DNA of 15,831 nt, taken from contig JAVBMO010000068.1 of the NCBI GenBank assembly GCA_031552355.1, forward strand, positions 1-15,831, written 5' to 3'. The notes under the pieces were generated by a model. That model saw only the letters and a program-made list of their open reading frames with translations. It was not told the origin of the DNA and searched no databases. Below are positions 7,898 through 15,179 of the stretch, piece by piece. The DNA comes from JAVBMO01 sp031552355 (GTDB lineage: Bacteria; Bacteroidota; Bacteroidia; Bacteroidales; P3). The stretch's first letter is position 1. Each line of letters opens with the position of its first letter. A program made the position numbers and the translations under genes.

Positions 7898-8479
7898 ATG
7901 GAGAAAATTGTTTTTGCCACACAAAATCCTCACAAAGTAGAGGAGATATCTGCTTTATTGTCACCAACCGTAGAAATTATAGGACTTTCGGAATTAAATT
8001 TTTCGGGCGAAATTCCTGAAACAGAATTGACTTTAGAAGGCAATGCCCTGCAAAAGTCTTCCTTTATTCATGAAAAATTCGGGCTGAATTGTTTTGCCGA
8101 TGATACCGGCCTTGAAATTGAAGCCTTGAACGGCGAACCCGGAGTATTTTCGGCTCGCTATGCCGGCGAAGGTTGTAGTTTTGAAGACAATATTCAAAAA
8201 GTTTTGAAAAAACTTCAGGGCGAAAAAAATAGAAAAGCCCGTTTCCGGACTGTTATTTCATTGATATTGAACAATGAAAAATTCTTTTTCGAAGGCGAAG
8301 TAAACGGACATTTGCTGGAAGAAAAACACGGAGAAAAAGGTTTCGGCTACGATCCTATTTTTGTTCCCAACGGCTATGAACAAACCTTTGCCGAAATGCC
8401 ACTGTCTTTGAAAAACCAAATCAGCCACCGGGGAAAAGCGGTGCAAAAGTTGATTGAATTTTTGCAGAAAAGATTTTAA
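7898..8479 (+). CDS. rdgB: RdgB/HAM1 family non-canonical purine NTP pyrophosphatase
   Basis: A 193-residue cytoplasmic enzyme that hydrolyses dITP, ITP and XTP to monophosphate and pyrophosphate, keeping deaminated purines out of nucleic acids. Family motifs are in order: ATQNPHK (residues 7-13), FADDTGLEIEALNGEPG with the catalytic Asp pair (about 66-83), FSARYAG, GFGYDPIF (about 149-156), and the base-recognition segment KNQISHRGKA near residue 175. Length is typical. The frame opens at 7823, but homology starts at MEKIVFATQN and the promoter lies inside the longer reading. It is first in a plus-strand run; the DUF2148 gene follows after 48 bases with no visible terminator, so co-transcription with it and tsaE is likely. 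Confidence 0.95.
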   Translation: MEKIVFATQNPHKVEEISALLSPTVEIIGLSELNFSGEIPETELTLEGNALQKSSFIHEKFGLNCFADDTGLEIEALNGEPGVFSARYAGEGCSFEDNIQKVLKKLQGEKNRKARFRTVISLILNNEKFFFEGEVNGHLLEEKHGEKGFGYDPIFVPNGYEQTFAEMPLSLKNQISHRGKAVQKLIEFLQKRF

Positions 8480-8527
8480 GAATGAAGAAGTTTTAAACAA
8501 TTTCATTTTTCATTAAATAAAGATTTT

Positions 8528-9055
8528 ATGTTTGAATTGGAACAAGAAATAAGGACAAAGTTTGTGCAAACCATAGCGCAGAATATGGCTGTGGCTGCAC
8601 GTACAGCGCCTAAAGCCCGCGGCTTGGATTCTTTACAAATAGGAATTGTAAGTGGTGAAGAATTGAATAAATTAGCCGAAAAAATGAATGAAATAGGCGA
8701 AGCTAAAGAAATGCCTTTCTTTTTGCGCGATGCCTTGAATATTGAAAATTCGGAAGCGGTTTTGCTTGTTGGTACTTCGTTTTCGCCAATCGGGCTTAAT
8801 TGTGGCTATTGTGGTCACCCGACCTGCAAAGAGAGTACCGAAAAAGGGAAAAACCTTTGTTTTTTCAATGCACATGACATGGGAGTGGCATTGGGATCTG
8901 CAGTTTCTGTGGCTGCCAATGCCAGAATCGACAACAGAATTATGTTTTCCGTAGGTTTTGCTGCAAAGGAGCTTGGATATTTTCCCAATTCCAATGCTAT
9001 TTTAGGAGTGCCGCTTTCGGTAAACTCTAAAAATCAATTTTTTGATAGAAAATGA
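8528..9055 (+). CDS. DUF2148 protein with a ferredoxin-like Fe-S domain
   Basis: A 175-residue cytoplasmic protein of uncharacterised family DUF2148. It has no signal peptide or membrane segment. Four cysteines, C92-x2-C95-x4-C100-x10-C111 in a NCGYCGHPTC context, resemble the 4Fe-4S motif of the Fe-S domain in RnfB and related redox proteins. The rest is Ala/Gly-rich alpha-beta sequence, with AVAARTAPKARGLDSL near residues 21-36 and a Ser/Ala-rich helix at about 121-132. A 4Fe-4S cluster is inferred from cysteine spacing only; no activity is known. Its stop overlaps the tsaE start as ATGA (9052-9055), which suggests translational coupling. Family assignment is fairly sure, role unknown. Confidence 0.85.
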   Translation: MFELEQEIRTKFVQTIAQNMAVAARTAPKARGLDSLQIGIVSGEELNKLAEKMNEIGEAKEMPFFLRDALNIENSEAVLLVGTSFSPIGLNCGYCGHPTCKESTEKGKNLCFFNAHDMGVALGSAVSVAANARIDNRIMFSVGFAAKELGYFPNSNAILGVPLSVNSKNQFFDRK

Positions 9056-9492
9056 ACAATCAACCCGATATAACGTTTTTTTGCTCCGGAATCGAAGAAT
9101 TACCGAGCATAGCAGATAATATTCTGGAGAATTTTGAATCCGAAAAAGTTTTTGCTTTTTTTGGTGAAATGGGCGCCGGAAAAACCACTTTGATAAAAGC
9201 ATTGTGCAGAATTTTGGGTGTAAAAGAAAATGTTTGCAGCCCAACATTTGCACTTGTTAATGAATATTCGGCGGAAAGCCATAAAATATTTCATTTTGAC
9301 TTTTACAGGATGAAATCGCCGGAAGAAGCGCTGTATATAGGTTTTGAAGAGTATTTGTATAGCGATGAATACTGTTTTATGGAGTGGCCCGAACGTATAG
9401 AACCCCTATTGAAACGGGATTATATTGCTATTGAAATAGAAGTTTTGGATACCTCGAACAGAAAAGTAAGCGTAGGTTTACGAAAAGTTTAG
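9052..9492 (+). CDS. tsaE: tRNA t6A37 biosynthesis ATPase TsaE
   Basis: A 146-residue cytoplasmic ATPase that works with the TsaB-TsaD pair in making N6-threonylcarbamoyladenosine at position 37 of ANN-decoding tRNAs; the family is broadly conserved in bacteria. The Walker A loop is G38-E-M-G-A-G-K44-T-T. Further family landmarks are SPTFALVNEY (about 63-72), HFDFYRM (about 81-87) and MEWPER (about 110-115). Length is typical (about 140-160). The start overlaps the DUF2148 stop by four bases, so the two genes are probably co-translated. A 354-base gap containing a REPIN-like element separates it from the downstream ald-like gene. Confidence 0.95.
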   Translation: MNNQPDITFFCSGIEELPSIADNILENFESEKVFAFFGEMGAGKTTLIKALCRILGVKENVCSPTFALVNEYSAESHKIFHFDFYRMKSPEEALYIGFEEYLYSDEYCFMEWPERIEPLLKRDYIAIEIEVLDTSNRKVSVGLRKV

Positions 9493-9846
9493 AGACATTT
9501 CAAAAATTTTGAATTTTAAATTAAACAACCGGAGAACAACAGAAGTATATTGCCTTTGGCAAATGAAAAGCATGTAAATTTTGTTTGAAAAGAAATTGTT
9601 TAAATTTCATTGCCGTCTGCTTTAGCTGACGGATTTTAAGTTGTGAAAACATTTGGGGCTTTAGCCCAATTAAAAAAGTGAAAATTTTCGGCTAAAGCCG
9701 TTTTAGTTTGGTTCATATTTTAGACCGTTGCTTAAAAGCAACGGCAATGACTGATACGATTTACAAATTTAAACAGTTACTAAAATCCAAAAATTGTCAT
9801 TTTTATGGAAAATCATCGGAATAAATTTCTAAAACAAATGTAGTTT
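9493..9846. other. Gene-free stretch between tsaE and the ald-like gene
   Basis: No open frame with recognisable homology lies here. It contains a small hairpin TTGCC-TTT-GGCAA (9550-9562), then the REPIN-like element (9597-9775), then about 70 bases of featureless AT-rich sequence before the ATG at 9847. I found no TAnnTTTG element before the ald-like gene, so either that gene is read through from tsaE or its promoter is atypical. Confidence 0.7.
9597..9775. repeat. REPIN-like element: two inverted REP-type halves with four hairpins
   Basis: The outer ends are an 11-base inverted repeat (TGTTTAAATTT at 9597-9607, its complement at 9765-9775). An inner 10-base inverted repeat follows (TCATTGCCGT at 9607-9616, its complement at 9741-9750). 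Four hairpins lie inside: CCGTC/GACGG (9613-9632, enclosing GCTTTAGC), GGGCTTTAGCCC (9656-9667), CGGCTAAAGCCG (9689-9700) and CCGTTGCTT/AAGCAACGG (9725-9744). The inner inverted repeat, the outer hairpin pair and the inner hairpin pair all centre at about 9678, so the right half is an inverted, diverged copy of the left. This is the layout of REP doublets (REPINs), which elsewhere are spread by REP-associated Y1 transposases; none is encoded here. Function is inferred: mRNA 3'-end stability, attenuation, or simply a mobile repeat. Confidence 0.65.
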
Positions 9847-11067
9847 ATGGACTCAAAAGAAATTTATTGGGGCAAAGAGCTCGAAGCGCTACTGCCTCTT
9901 GAGAAGCAACAAGCCATTGGCCTGAAAGGAAAATCTGTATCCATTGGGCTTGCCAAAGAAGATGGCGAAAATGAAATGCGAGTGGCTCTAACCCCTGCAT
10001 TGGTTTCGGTTTTGGTGGCTTCCGGTTTTTCCGTAAACGTGGAAAAAGAGGCCGGAAAAGAAGCCCATTTTAGCGATGAAAGTTATGCAAAAGTGGGAGC
10101 AAAAATTTGCGAAACCGCCAAAGAAGTTTTTTCTTCCGACATTCTTTTCAAAGTTTCGGCGCCTACACTGAACGAATTATCTCTGTTGAAAGACAAAGCT
10201 TGCTTATTTTCCACCCTCGATATTTGCAAGCAACCCAAAGAATATTATCGAATTTTGTCTGAAAAGAAAATCACAGCGCTTTCCTATGAATTGGTCAAAG
10301 ACAAAACCGGCGGATACCCTTTGCTGAAAGCCATCAGTGAAATTGTAGGGCAACGCCTCCCTTTTATTGCCACACAATGTTTGTCGAACGAGAAATACGG
10401 AAAACGGATTATGCTGGGCAGTGTTGCCGGAATTATCCCTACCAAAGTGGTCATTGTCGGCGCAGGCACTGTGGCATCCTATGCCGTCAGGTATTTAATC
10501 CATTTGGGCTGTGACATCAAAATTTTCGACGATTCAATCCGTTGCCTCAGACGGCTGGAAGATTTTACCGGCCGATCCTTAGCCACCTCCATGCTCTATT
10601 CCAACAGGTTTAAAGAATGCATAAAAGAGGCCGATGTGATCATTTTTGCAAAATACAGCAAAGAGGCAACTTCTGCATGGATAATCACCGAGGAAATGGT
10701 ACAGCAAATGTCCGAAGGGTCCGTTATCATCGACGTGAGCATAGACCAGGGCGGCGGCGTGGAAACTTCCGAAGCCACAACCCTTAAAAAACCTATTTTT
10801 GTAAAACACGGCGTCATTCATCATTGTGTGCCCAACATAGCCTCCTCCATTCCCAAAACGTCGTCAGAAGTCATCAGTAATTTTTTGCATCCTTTTTTTG
10901 AATTTCCATCTTTGTTTGCCGATATCAAAACTTTGCTTTTGGCGCATACCGGATTGAGGAGCGGAACCTATGTCTATCAAGGAATTCTTACCAATTCGGT
11001 GATTGGACAGCGGCATGGCATAAGTAGTCAGGATATTCATTTATTACTGAATAGCCAGTTGGGATAA
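9847..11067 (+). CDS. Alanine dehydrogenase/transhydrogenase-family protein (Ald-like)
   Basis: A 406-residue cytoplasmic protein of the AlaDH/PNT family. It has an N-terminal extension of about 30 residues before the domain start at KSVSIGLAKEDGE. Conserved segments are MRVALTP (R45), YPLLKAISEIVGQR, the Rossmann loop VGAGTVA (205-210) with acidic D228/D229 for NAD binding, the segment IDVSIDQGGGVET (D300) and HCVPNIASSIPKTSS. AlaDH interconverts alanine with pyruvate and ammonia. However, the canonical substrate lysine in KVKEP is Ser here (KVSAP, S104), and the canonical His in FTYLHLA is Asp (FSTLDIC, D125). The fold and NAD site are therefore secure, but alanine dehydrogenase activity is not. 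An in-frame stop just before the ATG (9841) fixes the start. It follows the REPIN-like element downstream of tsaE. Confidence 0.8.
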   Translation: MDSKEIYWGKELEALLPLEKQQAIGLKGKSVSIGLAKEDGENEMRVALTPALVSVLVASGFSVNVEKEAGKEAHFSDESYAKVGAKICETAKEVFSSDILFKVSAPTLNELSLLKDKACLFSTLDICKQPKEYYRILSEKKITALSYELVKDKTGGYPLLKAISEIVGQRLPFIATQCLSNEKYGKRIMLGSVAGIIPTKVVIVGAGTVASYAVRYLIHLGCDIKIFDDSIRCLRRLEDFTGRSLATSMLYSNRFKECIKEADVIIFAKYSKEATSAWIITEEMVQQMSEGSVIIDVSIDQGGGVETSEATTLKKPIFVKHGVIHHCVPNIASSIPKTSSEVISNFLHPFFEFPSLFADIKTLLLAHTGLRSGTYVYQGILTNSVIGQRHGISSQDIHLLLNSQLG

Positions 11068-11109
11068 AAGACATTTTATTAAAAAAAGATTTTGTTTTGT
11101 AAAAATCTG

Positions 11110-11117
11110 TATATTTG
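11110..11117 (+). promoter_or_regulatory. -7 promoter element of the phosphohexomutase gene
   Basis: TATATTTG followed by T matches TAnnTTTGY, 45 bases before the ATG at 11163. TTTTG copies at 11090-11094 and 11095-11099 lie closer (15 and 10 bases) than the usual -33 spacing, so only the -7 box is convincing. Confidence 0.45.
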
Positions 11118-11162
11118 TCAAAGTTTGTTTGCATCAATATTTAATATAAAACCAAAAAAATT

Positions 11163-12908
11163 ATGACAACACAACCCATAGACCCACAAGCATTGAAAAA
11201 TGCACAGACCTGGTTAGATGGTAATTATTCCGAAGAAACCAAAACTGCTATCAGAGAAATGCTCGAAAACAACCCTACAGAATTGACGGATTCTTTCTAT
11301 CAAAATCTGGAATTCGGTACCGGAGGTTTGCGCGGCATTATGGGCGTAGGAACCAATCGCATGAACGAATACACCGTATCGATGGCTACCCAGGGCCTTG
11401 CCAACTACTTGTTGCAAGCTTTTCCGTTAAACACAAATCCCAAAGTCGCCATTGCTTTCGACAGCAGAAACAACAGTCAGGCTTTTGCCCGAATTACGGC
11501 AGAAGTTTTTGCCGGAAACGGCATCAAAGTATTTTTGTTCGAAAGTTTGAGACCCACGCCGGAACTTTCTTTTGCCATCAGACATTTGGGATGCCAAGGC
11601 GGAGTGGTGGTTACCGCTTCTCACAACCCCAAAGAATACAATGGCTACAAGGCTTATTGGAACGACGGCGGACAATTGGTAAGCCCACATGATAAAAATG
11701 TTATCCAGGAAGTTCTGAAAATATCGTCTGTCGATGACGTGAAAAGAGCTGCCAACAGCCCTTTGATTGAAATTATTGGCGAAAATATTGACAAAGTTTA
11801 TATTGACAAATTGAAAACATTGTCCCTGTCGCCTGAATTGATAGCCAAGCATAAAAATCTAAAAATTGTTTATACGCCTTTGCATGGCACCGGAACGAAG
11901 TTAGTTCCCAGAGCTTTGAAAGAATTTGGTTTTACGGAAATCATTCCGGAAGAAGTCCAATCTGTTCCCGATGGAAATTTTCCTTCAATACATTCGCCAA
12001 ATCCTGAAGAAAAAGCTTCTTTGCAGATGGCTATCGATAAAGCCAAACAAACCGGCGCCGACTTGGTGTTGGCCACCGACCCCGATGCAGACCGCGTTGG
12101 TGTGGCTGTGCGCAATTCCGAAAATGAATTTGTGTTGTTGAACGGAAACGAAACCGCTTCGGTTTTGGTGTATTACGTTTTGCGCAAATGGAGTGAAAAC
12201 AAGAAGCTGACCGGCAAGGAATTTATCGTAAAAACCATTGTAACCACAGAATTATTGAAAGAAATTGCCGATTTCTACAAAGTGGAATGTTTCGATGTTT
12301 TAACCGGTTTTAAATTTATTGCTGACAAAATTTTGGAATTGGAAGGCAAAAAACAATTTATTGTCGGTGGCGAAGAAAGTTACGGCTACCTGATTGGCGA
12401 TTTTGTCCGCGACAAGGATGCGGTGGCTTCATGCTGCATGATTGCTGAGGCAGCGGCATGGGCAGCAGAACAAAAAAAGACCATTTACGATATTTTGACA
12501 GAAATTTATTTGCAATTCGGCTTTTTTAAGGAAAATTTATTGTCTATTACTCGTAAAGGAAAAACTGGAGCAGATGAAATCAAACAAATGATGGTTGATT
12601 TCAGGAATAATCCGCCCCAAAGCCTTGGTAATTCAAAAGTGATTTGCATAAAGGATTACCAAAAACAAATTTCAAAAGACGTTCTTTTAAATACGGAAAC
12701 CCCTATAAATCAGCCAAAATCAGATGTTTTGCAGTTCTTTACCGAAGATGGAAGCAAAATTACCGTTCGCCCTTCGGGAACAGAACCCAAAATTAAATTT
12801 TATTTCGGCATGAAGACGCAATTAACAGACAAACAAGAATATAAAGAGAAATTAGCGGTATTGGAAAGCAAAATAAATTCCATTATTAAGGAAATGCAAT
12901 TACAATAA
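11163..12908 (+). CDS. Phospho-sugar mutase (phosphoglucomutase/phosphomannomutase)
   Basis: A 581-residue cytoplasmic alpha-D-phosphohexomutase that moves phosphate between C1 and C6 of glucose or mannose, feeding nucleotide-sugar and envelope polysaccharide synthesis. All four domains are recognisable: FGTGGLRGIMG (51-61), the phosphoserine loop TASHNP with S153, the Mg-binding loop D306-P-D308-A-D310-R, the sugar-recognition loop GGEES (402-406), and the phosphate-binding loop RPSGTEP (536-542). Length and the N-terminal FGTGGLRG segment fit the larger PgcA-like phosphoglucomutase group (about 560-600 residues) rather than the shorter bacterial PMM/PGM or GlmM. Specificity for glucose or mannose cannot be decided from these motifs. 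It has a candidate promoter of its own; no terminator hairpin is visible after it. Confidence 0.93.
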   Translation: MTTQPIDPQALKNAQTWLDGNYSEETKTAIREMLENNPTELTDSFYQNLEFGTGGLRGIMGVGTNRMNEYTVSMATQGLANYLLQAFPLNTNPKVAIAFDSRNNSQAFARITAEVFAGNGIKVFLFESLRPTPELSFAIRHLGCQGGVVVTASHNPKEYNGYKAYWNDGGQLVSPHDKNVIQEVLKISSVDDVKRAANSPLIEIIGENIDKVYIDKLKTLSLSPELIAKHKNLKIVYTPLHGTGTKLVPRALKEFGFTEIIPEEVQSVPDGNFPSIHSPNPEEKASLQMAIDKAKQTGADLVLATDPDADRVGVAVRNSENEFVLLNGNETASVLVYYVLRKWSENKKLTGKEFIVKTIVTTELLKEIADFYKVECFDVLTGFKFIADKILELEGKKQFIVGGEESYGYLIGDFVRDKDAVASCCMIAEAAAWAAEQKKTIYDILTEIYLQFGFFKENLLSITRKGKTGADEIKQMMVDFRNNPPQSLGNSKVICIKDYQKQISKDVLLNTETPINQPKSDVLQFFTEDGSKITVRPSGTEPKIKFYFGMKTQLTDKQEYKEKLAVLESKINSIIKEMQLQ

Positions 12909-13012
12909 GCGTTTTTTTTGGAGAAAATTTTGTCTTTTATATTTTGATTAACTATAAAATATTGAATTAGAATAAAGATATTGGTGAGGAAAATAAATTT
13001 TTAAGAACTGCG

Positions 13013-13043
13013 TTTTGTATTTGTTTTTTAAAATGTAATTTTG
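13013..13043 (+). promoter_or_regulatory. Promoter of the CKKDDE lipoprotein gene
   Basis: TTTTG (13013-13017), 18 bases, then TAATTTTG (13036-13043) followed by C gives a good Bacteroidota promoter. The leader of about 40 bases is almost free of G and T and strongly A-rich up to the ATG, a pattern linked with efficient initiation in this phylum, where Shine-Dalgarno sequences are little used. Confidence 0.65.
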
Positions 13044-13090
13044 CAAACCAAAATAATAGAAATAAATAACAAACAAAAAAAAACAAAAAA

Positions 13091-13960
13091 ATGAAAAAAG
13101 TAAAATTTTTAGCAATGGCTTTAGCAGCCACAACATTGATTTTCGGTACAACATCTTGTAAAAAAGATGACGAAAAAACAGAAGCAAGTTTAACTGTAAC
13201 ACAAACAAATAATGCAAATGGAGATTATGTATTTCATGTAGATTGCCGTGCAGGAAGTGTAGATTTGGCAACTCTTACAGTAGTGAATGGCACCACTTAT
13301 GCTGTCGATACAGCCGGCAAAACTTGGGATGCAGGAAGCACTTCAAATAGTGTAGGAAAAATCTCAGGAAATGCTTATGTGAAAGATATTACTTTTTCTA
13401 AAAGTGCAGCTTCTAAAGAATTCAGATTTACTTTAACTGATAAAGATGGAGTTGCTATTACTGTTACAAAAACAGCAACAGATGTTACTACGGGCGAAAT
13501 CAGTACTTTTACAGCTACAATATTAGGTGCTCAAAGCAACAATAATACAGGAAGCTCCTTTGCTGCTACTACAGGTGCTGTTTATACACAAGCTAATGCT
13601 AAAACAAATGCAACTTTAGTTGATATGATTTACTACTTCGGTTCAACTAATGCAGAATTTATTTCTCCAAAATATACAAGCACAAGCACTTTTTCTGCTT
13701 ATGTTGAAGGTTGGGCAAAATTAAACGAAACTAAATTTACAGGAAAATTAGCATCTGTAGATTTTGATGGAATTACAAATGCAAATGGCATTGCTACAGT
13801 TGTTAGTACTCCATCTACTGACAAAATCGATCAACTTGTTAAGGGAGATGTTTTTGGATTTAAAACAGAAGGTGGAAAATTAGGTATTGCAAAAGTAACA
13901 GATGTAGTTACTGGTGCAACCGGATCTATCACAATTGATGTAAAAATTGCAAAAAACTAA
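13091..13960 (+). CDS. Probable surface-exposed lipoprotein of unknown function
   Basis: A 289-residue protein with a lipoprotein signal: basic MKKVK, a hydrophobic core and a lipobox ending TTSC, with C23 as the acylated residue. The next residues, KKDDE, fit the surface export signal CxK(D/E)2 described in Capnocytophaga canimorsus, so display on the cell surface is likely. The mature part is rich in Thr, Ser, Ala, Gly and Asn and looks all-beta. A first half of about residues 30-140 could be an Ig-like sandwich. A second half opens near TATILGAQSNNNTGSSFA and ends in ITIDVKIAKN; its start resembles segments of other Bacteroidota lipoproteins, from memory only. No catalytic motif is visible. 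A good promoter, an A-rich leader and a strong terminator suggest an abundant single-gene transcript. I do not recognise the family; an adhesin or structural surface protein is only a guess. Confidence 0.82.
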   Translation: MKKVKFLAMALAATTLIFGTTSCKKDDEKTEASLTVTQTNNANGDYVFHVDCRAGSVDLATLTVVNGTTYAVDTAGKTWDAGSTSNSVGKISGNAYVKDITFSKSAASKEFRFTLTDKDGVAITVTKTATDVTTGEISTFTATILGAQSNNNTGSSFAATTGAVYTQANAKTNATLVDMIYYFGSTNAEFISPKYTSTSTFSAYVEGWAKLNETKFTGKLASVDFDGITNANGIATVVSTPSTDKIDQLVKGDVFGFKTEGGKLGIAKVTDVVTGATGSITIDVKIAKN

Positions 13961-13980
13961 AATAATATTTTTAGATTTTT

Positions 13981-14017
13981 AAAAAGCGGTTGTTGAAGTT
14001 CTCAACAACCGCTTTTT
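13981..14017 (+). terminator. Rho-independent terminator after the lipoprotein gene
   Basis: A perfect 16-bp stem (AAAAAGCGGTTGTTGA with its complement) around the loop AGTTC, ending in TTTTT, 20 bases past the stop. The leading A-run makes it potentially bidirectional, but only plus-strand genes flank it. Confidence 0.92.
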
Positions 14018-14066
14018 AATATATAACATTGTTCTAAATAAGTTAATTTTCAAAATTAAAGGTTAA

Positions 14067-15125
14067 ATGAAGTCTTTTTCGATAATAAAAATTGTACTAT
14101 TGGTATTTCCTTTGCTTTTTGCAGCATCCTGTACAAAAGAATATATAGAAAATGAATATATCACCAATGTTACCAATATAACTAATCTCTATACCAGCGA
14201 ATACTATTCTAATTTTCTTTCTACCCAGCAAGAAATCAAAGAAGATATTCGCCCTGTCTATCTAAAAGCAGGAGATACCGTGGCTATTATTGCAACTTCC
14301 AATGCTGTAACCCAGAGCGAAGTGTCCAATGGAAAAGCCATCCTCGAAAGTTGGGGTTTAAAAGTGGTGGAAGCAGATAATTTGTACAATCAGGATGGGC
14401 GCTATGCTGGAACTGTTGCAGAACGTGTAGAGGGCTTGCAAAAAATGATAGACAATCCGAATGTAAAAGCATTGATTGCCGCTCGTGGCGGATATGGCTG
14501 CGCCCAAATTGTCGATAAAGTAGATTTTTATCCATTAGAGAGAAATCCTAAATGGATTGTGGGTTACAGTGATTTAACCGTTTTGCATTCCATTGCAAAC
14601 AACAGAGGCTTGGAAACTATTCATGGAGCAATGGCAACCAATTTTTCTAACGAAACCAGTGTCTCCAATCTTAAAAAAGCCTTGTTCGGCAACTATCAGG
14701 AAGTTTCTATAATCAAAAATTCAGATTGTATTGAAGGAACTGCCGAAGGGCGTTTGGTGGGAGGAAATCTTTCTATCATTTACAGCTTATGCGGCACTTA
14801 TTTTGATTATAATACAAAAAATGCCATTCTATTCATCGAAGAAACCGGAGAATATTACTACGCAATAGACCGCATGTTGACAAATTTGAGATTAAGCGGA
14901 AAACTTTCCTACCTGAAAGGTGTTGTAGTTGGCCAATTTACCAATGTTACACAAGGTTCGGACAAACCCTTAAATGAAATTATTTTGGAAAAAGTACGGG
15001 ATTTAGGAATCCCCGTTATGTATGGTGTACAGGCAGGACATGGTTCCCCGAATTTACCATTGTATATGGGACGCCCTGTAAAATTGGAAGTAAATAGCGA
15101 AAAAGCAGTGCTTACATTTCAATGA
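14067..15125 (+). CDS. S66 family LD-carboxypeptidase carried on a lipoprotein anchor
   Basis: A 352-residue protein whose C-terminal 290 residues are an S66 peptidase (LdcA-like muramoyltetrapeptide carboxypeptidase), which removes the terminal D-Ala from peptidoglycan tetrapeptides. Landmarks are AGDTVAIIATS (68-78), ARGGYGCAQIVD (139-150), the nucleophile S168 in VGYSDLT, the Glu of FIEETGEYYYAIDRML (E258 or E259), and H325 in AGHGSPNLPLYMG. Together these complete the Ser-Glu-His triad known from the family. Unusually, residues 1-22 are a lipoprotein signal ending AASC, with C22 as lipid site, followed by a tyrosine-, asparagine- and threonine-rich stalk (about 23-60). E. coli LdcA is cytoplasmic, so this copy should act in the periplasm or at the outer membrane. 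It sits after a strong terminator; no clear promoter was found in the 50 bases before it. Confidence 0.9.
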   Translation: MKSFSIIKIVLLVFPLLFAASCTKEYIENEYITNVTNITNLYTSEYYSNFLSTQQEIKEDIRPVYLKAGDTVAIIATSNAVTQSEVSNGKAILESWGLKVVEADNLYNQDGRYAGTVAERVEGLQKMIDNPNVKALIAARGGYGCAQIVDKVDFYPLERNPKWIVGYSDLTVLHSIANNRGLETIHGAMATNFSNETSVSNLKKALFGNYQEVSIIKNSDCIEGTAEGRLVGGNLSIIYSLCGTYFDYNTKNAILFIEETGEYYYAIDRMLTNLRLSGKLSYLKGVVVGQFTNVTQGSDKPLNEIILEKVRDLGIPVMYGVQAGHGSPNLPLYMGRPVKLEVNSEKAVLTFQ

Positions 15126-15179
15126 TAGGAATTTTACTCTTTAAAGACTTCATAACAAGAAAGTTTATCGGAAGAAATT

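Noticed and set aside
9613..9744. CRISPR array or tandem repeat array
   Set aside because: The hairpins are inverted copies around one centre, with different stems and no regular spacers, so a REP doublet fits better.
11427..11852. 141-codon open frame antisense to the phosphohexomutase gene
   Set aside because: It is the mirror of a well-supported gene, has no recognisable domain, and no promoter or spacing that would suggest a real gene.
13091..13271. Antisense open frame (12948-13271, minus) over the lipoprotein gene start
   Set aside because: It is a His/Leu/Phe-rich translation of the complement of the lipoprotein coding strand and the A-rich leader; low complexity and no family.
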